Shown here one piece after another: positions 1 to 9,617 of a stretch of DNA of 64,000 bases. The position numbers and the translations under genes are program-made. The notes beneath the pieces are model-generated. The model saw nothing but the letters and a program-made list of their open reading frames with translations. It ran no database searches and was not told where the DNA came from. The DNA comes from GCA-2718035 sp964435285 (GTDB lineage: Bacteria; Bacteroidota; Bacteroidia; Flavobacteriales; TMED113). Numbering within the stretch: the first letter of the stretch is position 1; each line of letters starts with the position of its first letter. The stretch covers positions 62,001 through 126,000 of the forward strand of contig CAYSYA010000003.1 of NCBI GenBank assembly GCA_964435285.1. The letters are read 5' to 3'.

Positions 1-749
1 TGTTATTATCAAACAAATTTGTTTGTAAATATTTTAATAATAAAAAAGCGGTATACAGGGTTCATGACAAACCTGACTTGGAAAAATTAAAATCACTAAA
101 GATATTTTTAAAAAGTATAGATTTAGAATTTAATTTTAGCGAAAATAAATTGTATAAATCAATCAATGATCTACTGAAAAAAATAGATAATAATGAAAAT
201 AAGTATTTAATAAATCAATTGGTACTTCAATCCATGTCGAAAGCTGAATATTCTGTTAAAAATATTGGGCATTTTGGCCTAGGATTTAATGACTATACAC
301 ACTTTACTTCTCCGATAAGAAGATATCCTGATATATTAGTACACCGAATACTTAACGATAAATTACAAAAAAAGAAAAATAACATCAACAACCTTAACGG
401 CCTTTGTTTGAACTCATCAAAAAAAGAAAGGTCAGCAATAAAGGCAGAAAGGGAATATTTAAAATTTATTCTACTTTGGCTGGTAAAAGATAAGGTGGGG
501 AAGACAACTCCCGCAACAATAATTTCAATTAAGGATTGGGGAATATACGCTGAGTTAGATGACTATTTGTGCGAAGGAATGATTTCTTTAAAAAGTCTTA
601 AAAAAGAAGGAAACTTTTATTACTGTAATAAAAAAAATGAGATGATAAACAAAATAAATGGAGAAAGTCTATATTTAGGAAAAAAACTAATGGTGACAAT
701 TACTTCAATTAATTTACAAAGAGGGGAACTTGATATAATGATGGTTTAG
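1..749 (+). CDS. rnr: Ribonuclease R, C-terminal part (cut by left edge)
   Basis: This is the end of a 3'-5' exoribonuclease of the RNB family, which degrades structured RNA. The frame is open to the window edge (first full codon at 3), and the residues before the first possible start (a TTG at 78) read VYRVHDKPD, the usual RNase R sequence, so the gene continues to the left and that TTG is not the start. What remains is the end of the RNB catalytic domain, with the HFGLGF and FTSPIRRYPD segments, then an S1 RNA-binding domain starting near VGKTTPATIISIKDWGIYAEL. The RNB catalytic aspartates lie outside the window. The next gene starts 4 bases downstream in the same direction. Confidence 0.93.
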   Translation, partial: LLSNKFVCKYFNNKKAVYRVHDKPDLEKLKSLKIFLKSIDLEFNFSENKLYKSINDLLKKIDNNENKYLINQLVLQSMSKAEYSVKNIGHFGLGFNDYTHFTSPIRRYPDILVHRILNDKLQKKKNNINNLNGLCLNSSKKERSAIKAEREYLKFILLWLVKDKVGKTTPATIISIKDWGIYAELDDYLCEGMISLKSLKKEGNFYYCNKKNEMINKINGESLYLGKKLMVTITSINLQRGELDIMMV

Positions 750-753
750 TATT

Positions 754-1809
754 ATGTATATAGTTTTTTATATATGTTTTTTAGCACTTCTTAGCTCTTG
801 TGCAACTATTGTTCCTCCCTCAGGGGGCGAGAAAGACACTTCCCCGCCCGAGATATTAAGCACCGCCCCTCTTAATAGGTCAATTAATTTTAAAGAAGAC
901 AAAATTCAAATAAACTTTAATGAATATATTCAGGTTGACAAATCAAATATTATCTTTTTCCCTCCAATTAACCCAGCGCCATCAATTAAAGTTAAAGGAA
1001 AGTCTATTATATTAAATTTTGAAACTGATTTAATCGATAATACTACCTACATAGTAAATTTTAACAATTCAATTAAAGATCTTAATGAGTCCAACGAGCT
1101 CAATAATTTTAAGTTTATTTTTTCAACCGGAAGTGTTTTAGACTCATGTGTTGTTAAGGGGTCAGTATTAGATTTAAAATCAAACAAAAAAATTAATTCG
1201 GCTATTGTGGGTTTATTTGAAAAAATAAATTATTCAACTTTTGACTCCTTAATCAGAGTTCAAAAACCAGACTATTATGTTTATTGCGATCAATTCGGGG
1301 ATTATAAATTTACAAATCTGAAAGACGGAGAATATACTCTATTAGCATTTAAAGATTTAAATCTAAATAAGAAATATGACAATATTGAAAAAATATCAAT
1401 GCCAATTAAATTAAATGTTGACAGTGTTCATAATCATGACATAAGATTATTTACTGATAATAGATTCTTAGAAATTGACACTTTAGATTGTGAAAATAGT
1501 TTGGATAAAACTAACGTTGGTCAACTAAATTTTAATTTTGAAAAGTTAGACTTTAACAATAAAATAATTATTGGCGAAATTTTACAAAATGATAAGGCTA
1601 TAAATTGTTTTAATATAAATACCAAATTTGTAAAAATAGATAGTTTATCAGTTGGGGTTTATAATTTTAGAATATTTCATGACTTGAACAATAACGGAAC
1701 TTGGGACTCAGGAAATATACAAGAACTTTCTGAACCTGAGTACATAAAGTATTATAACCAAGAAATAAACATTAAAAAGGACTGGGAAATTGATGTCTTT
1801 ATTGATTAA
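754..1809 (+). CDS. Ig-like (SbsA/Big_5 type) lipoprotein
   Basis: A 351-residue predicted lipoprotein. The N-terminus is a short hydrophobic signal ending in LLSSC, with Cys16 as the probable lipidated residue. Residues about 27-125 resemble the SbsA Ig-like (Big_5) domain common in Bacteroidota surface proteins (DTSPPEI...; hydrophobic strands; IVNFNNSIKDLN). The rest looks like beta-rich repeats, including a carboxypeptidase-regulatory-like stretch (GDYKFTNLKDGEYTLLAFKDLN). The gene follows the RNase R gene by 4 bases and is probably co-transcribed with it. The cellular role is not known; an outer-membrane or periplasmic lipoprotein is the safest statement. Confidence 0.8.
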   Translation: MYIVFYICFLALLSSCATIVPPSGGEKDTSPPEILSTAPLNRSINFKEDKIQINFNEYIQVDKSNIIFFPPINPAPSIKVKGKSIILNFETDLIDNTTYIVNFNNSIKDLNESNELNNFKFIFSTGSVLDSCVVKGSVLDLKSNKKINSAIVGLFEKINYSTFDSLIRVQKPDYYVYCDQFGDYKFTNLKDGEYTLLAFKDLNLNKKYDNIEKISMPIKLNVDSVHNHDIRLFTDNRFLEIDTLDCENSLDKTNVGQLNFNFEKLDFNNKIIIGEILQNDKAINCFNINTKFVKIDSLSVGVYNFRIFHDLNNNGTWDSGNIQELSEPEYIKYYNQEINIKKDWEIDVFID

Positions 1810-1830
1810 TATATAAAAAACTATATATGT

Positions 1831-2577
1831 TTATTTTTTTAAATTAGCCATAAGAAACTCTCTGTTCATTCTAGCTATATTTTTTACAGAAATTTCTTTT
1901 GGACACTGGGCCTCACACGCGCCTGTATTAGTACATGCCCCAAATCCCTCAAGGTCCATTTGTTTAACCATATTAATTGCTCTCTTTTTTCTTTCTACTT
2001 TACCCTGAGGCAATAAAGAATATTGAGATATTTTTGCCGCTGTAAATAACATAGCTGAAGAGTTCTTACAGGAAGCGACACAAGCGCCACAACCAATACA
2101 TGTTGCCGCATTAAAAGCTTCATCGGCATCTTCTTTAGGTATAGGAATCGTGTTTGCGTCCTGCGTATTGCCTGATGTATTTACAGAGACGTAAGCACCA
2201 GACTGCTGGATTCTATCAAATGCTGATCTATCAACAATTAAGTCTTTTATAACTGGGAATGCTTTCGCTCTAAATGGCTCTATATATATGGTGTCCCCAT
2301 CTTTAAACTTTCTCATGTGTAATTGACAAGTGGTGGTTCCCCTTTCTGGTCCATGAGCAACTCCATTAATAAACAAAGAACATGAACCACAAATCCCCTC
2401 CCTGCAATCATGATCAAATGCAACCGGCTCTTCTCCTTTTTCTAAAAGATTATAATTTAGAAAGTCCATCATCTCTAAAAAAGACATATCTTCTTCAACA
2501 CCGCTTAAAGTATAGTCTTGTAAACTGCCCTTCGATTGATTATTTTTCTGTCTCCAGATTTTTAAATTAAGTTTCAT
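1831..2577 (-). CDS. sdhB: Succinate dehydrogenase iron-sulfur subunit
   Basis: The electron-transfer subunit of respiratory complex II (or fumarate reductase). It passes electrons from the FAD of SdhA to the quinone site. The 248-residue protein has the plant-type 2Fe-2S motif (CREGICGSCSLFINGVAHG, with a later C in TTCQLH) in the N-terminal half, and the two cysteine clusters CIGCGACVASC and CTNTGACEAQCP for the 4Fe-4S and 3Fe-4S centres in the C-terminal half. It is the last gene of the leftward operon sdhC-sdhA-sdhB, 6 bases after sdhA. The arrangement with one membrane subunit is the type found in Bacteroidota and epsilonproteobacteria. Sequence alone cannot separate the two directions of the reaction; in aerobic flavobacteria succinate oxidation is usual. 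Confidence 0.95.
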   Translation of the reverse strand: MKLNLKIWRQKNNQSKGSLQDYTLSGVEEDMSFLEMMDFLNYNLLEKGEEPVAFDHDCREGICGSCSLFINGVAHGPERGTTTCQLHMRKFKDGDTIYIEPFRAKAFPVIKDLIVDRSAFDRIQQSGAYVSVNTSGNTQDANTIPIPKEDADEAFNAATCIGCGACVASCKNSSAMLFTAAKISQYSLLPQGKVERKKRAINMVKQMDLEGFGACTNTGACEAQCPKEISVKNIARMNREFLMANLKK

Positions 2578-2583
2578 ATTTTT

Positions 2584-4620
2584 TTATTTATAACTTCTTG
2601 ATTTTAATTCAACAGATTCAAATTCTAAATCCTCTTTATGTAAAGTGGGCGACCCCTCTTTGTTATACTCCCATGTTGAAACAAAATTAAACTCACTGTC
2701 ATTTCTTAACGCCTCACCCTCTTTTGTTTGGTGTTCTTCTCTAAAATGCCCACCACAAGACTCCTCTCTATTAAGGGCATCAATAGCAAATAGCTCTCCC
2801 AACTCTAAGAAGTCTGCAACACGACCTGCTTTAGCTAGCTCTTCATTGTATTCGTTAAGGTTTCCCGAAACAAAAACATTTTTATAAAAATCCTCTCTCA
2901 AGGCTTTTATTTCCTGAATTGCACTCTCTAAACCTAATTTATTTCTGGACATACCACACTTTTCCCACATAATTCTTCCTAGCTTCTTGTGAAAATAATC
3001 TACAGGTTTTGTTCCTTTATTATTGATAAAGCCTTTAAGCTTATTTTTAACTTCATTTTCACTTAATTCAAATTCGGGAAGATCAGTAGAAATTGGGCCA
3101 GTTCTAATGTCATTAGACAAGTAATCTCCAATAGTGTAGGGTAAAACAAAATACCCATCAGCTAAGCCTTGCATTAACGCAGACGCCCCTAATCTATTTG
3201 CTCCGTGGTCCGAAAAGTTTGCCTCCCCAATAGCATAACACCCAGGAATTGATGTCATTAAATTATAATCTACCCAGACCCCACCCATTGTATAATGAAC
3301 GGCTGGATATATCATCATCGGTGTCTCGTATGGATTTTCGTTAGTTATTTTTTCATACATCTGAAATAAATTTCCATACTTTTCTTTTATTAATTCTTTT
3401 CCTAGTTCCTTAACATGATTTAAATCACTTGTGTCTCCACCTATAGAGTACAATTTTTCTTTTCCATACCTTATAATTGCAGAACTAAAATCTAAAAATA
3501 CCGCCTCTCCTGTTTTATTTACCCCGTATCCCGCGTCACATCTCTCTTTTGCCGCCCTAGAAGCAACATCTCTCGGGACTAGGTTTCCGAAAGCCGGGTA
3601 TCTTCTCTCTAAATAATAGTCTCTGTCCTCTTCTTTTATATCTGTTGGCTTAATACTTCTAGACCTTATTTTTTCTGCATCTTCTTTATTTTTCGGCACC
3701 CAAATTCTTCCATCATTTCTTAGTGATTCCGACATCAAGGTTAATTTTGATTGATTGTCACCGGAAACGGGGATGCAGGTTGGGTGTATTTGAGTAAAAC
3801 ATGGATTAGAAAAATACGCTCCTTTTTTATGAATTTTCCAAGAAGCGGTTACATTACTCCCCATGGCATTAGTAGAAAGAAAAAATACATTTCCGTAACC
3901 CCCACTTGCAATAACAACAGCGTGAGCTGAATGCCTTTCTAAATTTCCGTTAACTAAATTTCTAGCTATAATTCCCCTTGCCTTACCATTTACTAGAACC
4001 AAATCTAACATTTCGTGTCTAGTATACATTTTTATCTTTCCCCTGTTTATTTGTCTATTCATAGCTGAATAAGCACCTAACAAAAGTTGTTGTCCTGTTT
4101 GACCTTTAGCATAAAAGGTTCTTGAAACTAACACACCACCGAAAGATCTGTTGTCCAAAAGGCCACCATAATCTCTAGCAAAAGGTACACCTTGGGCAAC
4201 ACATTGATCAATAATATTTGTAGAAACCTCAGCCAACCTATAAACGTTTGCCTCCCTAGACCTATAATCACCACCTTTAACGGTATCATAAAAAAGTCTG
4301 TAAACTGAGTCCCCGTCACCTTGGTAATTTTTTGCCGCATTTATTCCCCCTTGAGCAGCAATAGAGTGCGCTCTTCTTGATGAGTCTTGAAAACAAAAAG
4401 ACTTAACATTATAACCCAATTCAGCTAATGTTGCTGAGGCAGACGCCCCGGCAAGACCTGTTCCAACAACAATTATATCTATTAACCTTTTATTGGCTGG
4501 GCTAACTAAATTAATATTTTGTTTGTGGCTGGTCCATTTTTGATTCATTGGCCCCTCAGGGATTTTGCTGTCTCTTGGAAAACGATTTTGGTTTAAATTT
4601 TTACTGTTGTTAGATGTCAT
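2584..4620 (-). CDS. sdhA: Succinate dehydrogenase flavoprotein subunit
   Basis: The catalytic FAD subunit of complex II that interconverts succinate and fumarate. The 678-residue protein shows the dinucleotide-binding segment VVGTGLAGASASATLAELG near residue 50, the RRAHSIAAQGG segment whose His carries the covalent FAD in this family, the HYTMGGVW segment and the C-terminal NRLGASALMQGLADG. Length and the N-terminal extension before the FAD site (SKIPEGPMNQKW) fit the Bacteroidota type. It lies 3 bases after sdhC and 6 bases before sdhB, so the three genes are one operon. Confidence 0.96.
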   Translation of the reverse strand: MTSNNSKNLNQNRFPRDSKIPEGPMNQKWTSHKQNINLVSPANKRLIDIIVVGTGLAGASASATLAELGYNVKSFCFQDSSRRAHSIAAQGGINAAKNYQGDGDSVYRLFYDTVKGGDYRSREANVYRLAEVSTNIIDQCVAQGVPFARDYGGLLDNRSFGGVLVSRTFYAKGQTGQQLLLGAYSAMNRQINRGKIKMYTRHEMLDLVLVNGKARGIIARNLVNGNLERHSAHAVVIASGGYGNVFFLSTNAMGSNVTASWKIHKKGAYFSNPCFTQIHPTCIPVSGDNQSKLTLMSESLRNDGRIWVPKNKEDAEKIRSRSIKPTDIKEEDRDYYLERRYPAFGNLVPRDVASRAAKERCDAGYGVNKTGEAVFLDFSSAIIRYGKEKLYSIGGDTSDLNHVKELGKELIKEKYGNLFQMYEKITNENPYETPMMIYPAVHYTMGGVWVDYNLMTSIPGCYAIGEANFSDHGANRLGASALMQGLADGYFVLPYTIGDYLSNDIRTGPISTDLPEFELSENEVKNKLKGFINNKGTKPVDYFHKKLGRIMWEKCGMSRNKLGLESAIQEIKALREDFYKNVFVSGNLNEYNEELAKAGRVADFLELGELFAIDALNREESCGGHFREEHQTKEGEALRNDSEFNFVSTWEYNKEGSPTLHKEDLEFESVELKSRSYK

Positions 4621-4623
4621 GTT

Positions 4624-5283
4624 TTAATTTAAATAGTGAAAAACTGCAATAAATATAAATCCAAATGGAACTAGGACAGAAAACAATGTTGATATTAATT
4701 TTATCGGCCCTTTTGTTATCCCCATAGATTGTAAAGAAGAACCCAGGCCGTGTACCAAATGCATCCCGAGTAATATAAAAGATATACAATAAATAACAAC
4801 CCTAAATAATTGGTCCTTAAATTTTAGTTGGAGTTCATGAAAGTATCTAAATTCACCATCATGCATTCCAGTCCAGTCACCTTGAATATATTTTGTGTTA
4901 ATTTCAGGTATCCAAAAATCATAAAAATGCATAAATAGAAAACTTAGTATGACTAAACCACTAATTATCATATTTCTTGAAGCCCAACTTGAACTACTTT
5001 TTCCTGAGTATTTCACATAAGATATTTGACGAGAACGCCGGTTTAATATTTCCAAATAAATTCCCATGCTAAAGTGGATAATGACACCCAAAATTAGAAT
5101 TGGCTGTAAAACAAACTGAACAATTGGATTAGTGCCCATAAAGTGAGACAACTTATTGAAAGTCTGGCCATCACTTTCAAAAATTGAGGTAATATTAATT
5201 AATAAATGTTGTGTTAAAAAAATAATCAAAAAAATACCAGATAGGGCCATAATTATTTTTCTGCCAACAGAAGATTTAAGCAT
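4624..5283 (-). CDS. sdhC: Succinate dehydrogenase cytochrome b subunit
   Basis: The single di-haem type membrane anchor of complex II. The 219-residue protein has five hydrophobic segments with histidines positioned in or near them (TQHLLINI, VIIHFSMGIYLE, FLFMHFYDFW, GMHLVHGLGSS, AVFHYLN), as expected for b-haem ligands in the SdhC/FrdC family of B. subtilis and W. succinogenes. It is the first gene of the leftward operon and has a good Bacteroidota-type promoter 22 bases upstream of its ATG. Confidence 0.92.
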   Translation of the reverse strand: MLKSSVGRKIIMALSGIFLIIFLTQHLLINITSIFESDGQTFNKLSHFMGTNPIVQFVLQPILILGVIIHFSMGIYLEILNRRSRQISYVKYSGKSSSSWASRNMIISGLVILSFLFMHFYDFWIPEINTKYIQGDWTGMHDGEFRYFHELQLKFKDQLFRVVIYCISFILLGMHLVHGLGSSLQSMGITKGPIKLISTLFSVLVPFGFIFIAVFHYLN

Positions 5284-5304
5284 AACTCATATATATAACT
5301 TCTA

Positions 5305-5334
5305 CAAATTTACGACAGAAAAATAATAAATCAA
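5305..5334 (-). promoter_or_regulatory. Promoter of sdhCAB, Bacteroidota type
   Basis: On the minus strand, TTG (5334-5332) is followed by 19 bases and then TAAATTTG (5312-5305). This matches the -33 TTG and -7 TAnnTTTG elements of the Bacteroidota primary sigma factor. The last G is 21 bases before the sdhC ATG, leaving a leader of roughly 15 bases. Confidence 0.7.
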
Positions 5335-5400
5335 CATTTTTTCTTAATAAGTAAATTCATTTAATAAATAACTATATTTAAATAGAAAAAAACATAAATA

Positions 5401-6675
5401 ATGTTAGGCAAATCTCATCACATAAAAAATAGACTCAAGCTTGTAAAAAACTTACCCACAAACTCAATGTGTATATTTGAATCAAACGATCAAATGCCCA
5501 CAAACGCAGATGGCTTAATGCCATTTCGTCAGAATAACGACTTGTTATATTTAACAGGCATTGACCAAGAAGAAACTTCTCTCGTTATTTTTCCAGATGC
5601 AAAATCTGATGAATACAAAGAAATTTTGTTCATAAAAAAAACAAGTAAAGAAATTGCAGTTTGGGAGGGGCACAAACTATCAATTAAAGAGGCTCAAAAT
5701 ATATCAGGAATAAAAACTGTATTATGGAATGATGATTATTTGAATACTTTGTTTGCTTTAATAAATCAATCAGATTGTGTTTTTTTAAGTACTAATGAAC
5801 ACCCAAGAGCTAACGTGGTTGTGGAAAGTCGAAATAAAAGACTTGAAAAAATTTTGAAGCATAAGTTTGGTAACATCAAGTTTGATAAGTCCGCCCCAAT
5901 AATGCATAAACTAAGATCTGTTAAAGAGGCTGATGAGATCAACACAATAAAAAAAGCCTGTAGTATTACAAAAAGTGGATTTAACAGAATCTTGAAATTT
6001 ATAAGGCCAGGAATTAACGAATATAATATTCAAGCTGAATTAATCCACGAATTTATAAATAAGGGATCAAGGGGCTTTGCATATGAACCAATAATTGCCT
6101 CTGGTATAAGCGCATGTATATTACATTACATAGATAACAACAAAGTATTGAATGAAGGAGATGTGGTTCTAATGGACTTTGGGGCTGAGTTCAAAAATTA
6201 TGCATCTGACCTCACACGTTGTGTTCCTGTAAGTGGAAAATTTACAAAAAGACAAAGAAATGTGTACAACTCTGTTCTAAATGTTATGAGGGGCGCTAAA
6301 AAACTTTTACAACCAGGTGTTTATTTACATGAATATGAAAAAGCTGTAGGTAGTTTAATGGAAGAGGAGCTAGTTAATTTAGGGCTTATTTCAATGCAAG
6401 AAATTAAAACTCAGGGGAAATTCCCTGCTTATAAAAAATATTTTATGCATGGAACTTCTCATCATCTTGGCTTAGATGTGCACGATGTTTCAAATACTAA
6501 AGATCCCCTAGTTGAAGGAATGGTTTTGACTTGTGAGCCTGGTATATACATACCAGAAGAAAACTTGGGAATAAGGTTAGAGAATGATGTATTAATTTCT
6601 AAAAATGGCCCAATTGACTTAATGGATGACATTCAAATTGAAGCTGAAGAAATTGAGGAGTTAATGAATGTTTAG
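5401..6675 (+). CDS. pepP: Xaa-Pro aminopeptidase (M24B)
   Basis: A dimetal aminopeptidase that releases the N-terminal residue from peptides with proline in second position. The 424-residue protein has an N-terminal aminopeptidase-P domain (about 1-170) and a pita-bread M24 domain. The metal ligands are visible: MDFGAEFKNYASDLTR (two Asp), FMHGTSHHLGLDVHD (His), TCEPGIYI (Glu) and IRLENDVLI (Glu). No signal peptide, so it is probably cytoplasmic. It is transcribed away from sdhCAB and converges with thiL, sharing the bases of the two stop codons (6672-6675). Confidence 0.92.
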   Translation: MLGKSHHIKNRLKLVKNLPTNSMCIFESNDQMPTNADGLMPFRQNNDLLYLTGIDQEETSLVIFPDAKSDEYKEILFIKKTSKEIAVWEGHKLSIKEAQNISGIKTVLWNDDYLNTLFALINQSDCVFLSTNEHPRANVVVESRNKRLEKILKHKFGNIKFDKSAPIMHKLRSVKEADEINTIKKACSITKSGFNRILKFIRPGINEYNIQAELIHEFINKGSRGFAYEPIIASGISACILHYIDNNKVLNEGDVVLMDFGAEFKNYASDLTRCVPVSGKFTKRQRNVYNSVLNVMRGAKKLLQPGVYLHEYEKAVGSLMEEELVNLGLISMQEIKTQGKFPAYKKYFMHGTSHHLGLDVHDVSNTKDPLVEGMVLTCEPGIYIPEENLGIRLENDVLISKNGPIDLMDDIQIEAEEIEELMNV

Positions 6676-7724
6676 CATAATTTTAAATGGTCCCAGCCCC
6701 CGTTTTCTATCTTTAATTTTTCACCATTATTTTTTATAATAACCCCAACTTCATCTTTAACTAGTTCGCCTATTATTGTTAATCCATCTAATTTATCTAT
6801 CTCATTTTTAATTTCCGGGTTAATTGTAAATAACAATTCATAATCCTCTCCCCCATATAATGCCGCTGATAAATAATCAATTCCAAAATCAAGTGAGGCA
6901 TTTTTTGTTTCTTGGTGAATGGGTATTTTTGATTCAAATATTTTGTAACCCAATCCAGTTGCTTTTGAAATATGATTTAAATCAGAGCACAAACCGTCAG
7001 AAATATCTATCATTGATGTTGGTTGGATTTTATTTTTATTAAAAAATTTAATTACTTCCGGCTTTGGCTCAGGTTTAATTTGCCTTTGAATTAAATATGT
7101 ATATTCTTTTAATTTTTCCTCTATTTCATTAATTGCTAATTTAGGAATCTTGTGACCTGTTAAAACAGCTTTTTCTCTTTGTAATATTTTTAAACCCAAA
7201 AATGAAGATCCCAAATCACCAGAAACAACAATTAAATCACCTAGTTTAGCGCCATCTCGATAAACAATTTTATTTTTTTCTTGAAAGCCAAGAACTGTTA
7301 TATTTATAACCAATCCAGCATAAGAAGAACTAATATCCCCTCCCACTATATTTATACTGTAATTCTTAGCGGCCTTGTTAACTCCAGAATATAATTCTTC
7401 TATATCCTCAATACTATACTTACTTGAAATACCTAAACTTACAGTAGCCTGAGAGGGAATGGTATTCATTGCATATAAATCTGATAAATTAACAATCATG
7501 GACTTGTATCCAATATGGGACAATGACATATATGATGTATCAAAATGAACACCTTCAAATAAAATATCTGAACTAATTACAATTTCTTTATTTTTTTGCC
7601 CCTTAATTACCGCGCCATCATCTCCTATTCCCTTTAAAGTTAAATTATTATAATTTTTAACTGTTTTTTTTAATCTCTCTATTAATCCAAACTCTCCAAC
7701 ATCGGATATTTTTGTAGTTTTCAT
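6672..7724 (-). CDS. thiL: Thiamine-monophosphate kinase
   Basis: Phosphorylates thiamine monophosphate to the active cofactor thiamine diphosphate. The 350-residue protein starts with the typical GEFGLIERLKK and has GIGDDGAVI (ATP/metal site), NLSDLYAMN (metal-binding Asp), GGDISSS, and MIDISDGLCSDLNHI, GGEDYELLFT in the C-terminal half. These are the standard motifs of the AIR synthase-like ThiL family. It runs divergently from the suf operon, with 100 bases between the starts, and its stop codon overlaps that of pepP. Confidence 0.94.
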   Translation of the reverse strand: MKTTKISDVGEFGLIERLKKTVKNYNNLTLKGIGDDGAVIKGQKNKEIVISSDILFEGVHFDTSYMSLSHIGYKSMIVNLSDLYAMNTIPSQATVSLGISSKYSIEDIEELYSGVNKAAKNYSINIVGGDISSSYAGLVINITVLGFQEKNKIVYRDGAKLGDLIVVSGDLGSSFLGLKILQREKAVLTGHKIPKLAINEIEEKLKEYTYLIQRQIKPEPKPEVIKFFNKNKIQPTSMIDISDGLCSDLNHISKATGLGYKIFESKIPIHQETKNASLDFGIDYLSAALYGGEDYELLFTINPEIKNEIDKLDGLTIIGELVKDEVGVIIKNNGEKLKIENGGWDHLKLC

Positions 7725-7776
7725 TTTTAAAATTAAAGTTTCGTGTCAATTCTTATTCTTTGTTAAATTTAATGAA

Positions 7777-7805
7777 TTGTTTTAAGTTTTTCTTTGGTAT
7801 ATTTG
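7777..7805 (+). promoter_or_regulatory. Promoter of the suf operon, Bacteroidota type
   Basis: TTG (7777-7779), 18 bases, then TATATTTG (7798-7805), with 19 bases from the G to the ATG at 7825. Both elements match the Bacteroidota -33/-7 consensus. It sits directly before the A-type carrier gene that opens the suf gene set. I see no clear operator such as an inverted repeat around it. Confidence 0.75.
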
Positions 7806-7824
7806 ATGTAAATTATTTTAATCA

Positions 7825-8151
7825 ATGTTTGAAATAACCAGTATTGCAAAAGAAAAGCTTTTAGCCCTCATGAAAGAAGATAATTTTAATGAAAATTGTT
7901 TTGTTAGAATTGGAGTTGAAACGGGGGGGTGTTCCGGCCTATCTTACAAGTTGAATTTTGATAAAGAAAAAAAAGAAAATGACAAACTTGTTGAAAACAA
8001 TGGTATAAAGGTTTTAATTGACAGAAAAAGCTTTTTGTACTTAGTTGGAACTAAATTAAATTATTTTGGTGGGCTCAATGGAAAGGGGTTTGTTTTTGAA
8101 AATCCAAATGCAAACAGAACATGTGGTTGTGGTGAAAGTTTTTCAGTTTAA
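7825..8151 (+). CDS. A-type Fe-S cluster carrier (IscA/SufA/ErpA family)
   Basis: A 108-residue A-type carrier that receives Fe-S clusters from the Suf scaffold and passes them to target proteins. The three family cysteines are present: GGCSG around residue 35 and CGCGES near the C-terminus. It is the first gene of the suf set and is followed by sufB after 12 bases, so it works with this machinery; the name sufA would fit the context, but the subfamily cannot be fixed by eye. Confidence 0.9.
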   Translation: MFEITSIAKEKLLALMKEDNFNENCFVRIGVETGGCSGLSYKLNFDKEKKENDKLVENNGIKVLIDRKSFLYLVGTKLNYFGGLNGKGFVFENPNANRTCGCGESFSV

Positions 8152-8163
8152 TTAATTAAATGT

Positions 8164-9606
8164 ATGAGTGAAGAAAAAAATAAAACCTTAAAAGAAATAA
8201 CAAAAAACAAATACCAATATGGTTTTGTTACAAAAATTGAGACTGAAACGTTTGAACCAGGATTAAATGAAAAAATTATAAGTCTTATTTCTTCCAAACG
8301 AAATGAACCATCATGGATGCTTGAATATAGATTAAAGGCCTATAATGCTTTAAAAAAAATGTCACCACCTAACTGGGCAAACCTAAATATCAAGCCAATT
8401 GATCTACAAAAAATAATCTATTTTGCCGCTCCAAAAAAACCAAAATATAACTCTTTAGAAGAGGTCGACCCGGAATTGTTAAAAACATTTGAAAAGCTAG
8501 GGATTTCTATTGATGAACAAAAAAAAATTGCTGGTGTTGCTATTGATGTCGTAGTAGATAGTGTTTCGGTAGCAACAACTTTTCAGGACACTTTAAAGAA
8601 ATTGGGTATAATTTTTTGTTCCATGTCTGATGCCATAAGTAATCATCCTGATCTTGTAAAAAAATATTTAGGTTCTGTTGTACCATATACAGATAATTAT
8701 TTTGCAGCTTTAAATGCTGCTGTTTTTACAGACGGTTCCTTTTGTTATATTCCCAAGGGGGTAAGGTGCCCAATGGAGTTATCTACCTACTTCAGAATTA
8801 ATGAAGCTGGCACCGGACAGTTCGAAAGAACTTTGTTAATAGCAGAGGAAAATAGTTATGTTAGTTATCTAGAGGGTTGTACCGCTCCAATGAGAGACGA
8901 AAATCAACTTCACGCAGCTGTAGTAGAACTAGTTGCTTTAAAAAGCTCAGAAATAAAATATTCCACCGTACAAAATTGGTATCCTGGAGACGAAAAGGGC
9001 AATGGTGGTGTTTATAATTTTGTAACAAAGAGGGGGGTGTGTCATGATTTTTCTAAAATATCATGGACACAAATTGAAACCGGTTCTGCTATAACCTGGA
9101 AATATCCTTCCTGTATATTAAAAGGAAATGGTTCTACCGGCGAATTTTTCTCAGTTGCTGTAACTAACAACTTTCAACAAGCTGACACTGGAACCAAGAT
9201 GATTCATTTAGGAAAAAATACTAAGAGTACAATAATTAGCAAAGGAGTCTGTGCAGGAAAAAGCAATGGTAGTTACAGGGGGTTGGTTAAGGTGGCTAAA
9301 TCTGCAGAAAACGCAAGAAACTTTTCGCAATGCGACTCACTGTTAATGGGTCAAAATTGTGGCGCACATACATTTCCTTATATTGAGTCAAGTAATAAAA
9401 GTGCCATAATTGAACATGAGGCAACAACCTCAAAAATTAGTGATGACCAATTGTTTTATTGTAAACAAAGGGGTATTCCAGAAGAAGAGGCAATAGGGCT
9501 AATTGTTAATGGGTATTGTAAAGATGTTTTACAAAAACTACCTATGGAATTTGCTGTTGAGGCACAAAAATTATTAGAAATTTCACTTGAGGGGAGTGTG
9601 GGATAA
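8164..9606 (+). CDS. sufB: Fe-S cluster assembly protein SufB
   Basis: Scaffold subunit of the SufBC2D complex, on which Fe-S clusters are built from sulfide delivered by SufS/SufE. The 480-residue protein is the normal length and carries the SufB core beta-helix with YLEGCTAP, SKISWTQIETGSAITWKYPSC, YRGLVKVAKSA, FPYIESSN and the C-terminal EHEATTSKISDDQLFYCKQRGI segment shared with SufD. It is followed by sufC after 11 bases. Confidence 0.96.
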   Translation: MSEEKNKTLKEITKNKYQYGFVTKIETETFEPGLNEKIISLISSKRNEPSWMLEYRLKAYNALKKMSPPNWANLNIKPIDLQKIIYFAAPKKPKYNSLEEVDPELLKTFEKLGISIDEQKKIAGVAIDVVVDSVSVATTFQDTLKKLGIIFCSMSDAISNHPDLVKKYLGSVVPYTDNYFAALNAAVFTDGSFCYIPKGVRCPMELSTYFRINEAGTGQFERTLLIAEENSYVSYLEGCTAPMRDENQLHAAVVELVALKSSEIKYSTVQNWYPGDEKGNGGVYNFVTKRGVCHDFSKISWTQIETGSAITWKYPSCILKGNGSTGEFFSVAVTNNFQQADTGTKMIHLGKNTKSTIISKGVCAGKSNGSYRGLVKVAKSAENARNFSQCDSLLMGQNCGAHTFPYIESSNKSAIIEHEATTSKISDDQLFYCKQRGIPEEEAIGLIVNGYCKDVLQKLPMEFAVEAQKLLEISLEGSVG

Positions 9607-9617
9607 ATATATTTATT

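Noticed and set aside
78..80. TTG at 78 as start of the first gene
   Set aside because: The residues before it (VYRVHDKPD) are conserved RNase R sequence in the same frame, so the gene continues to the left edge.
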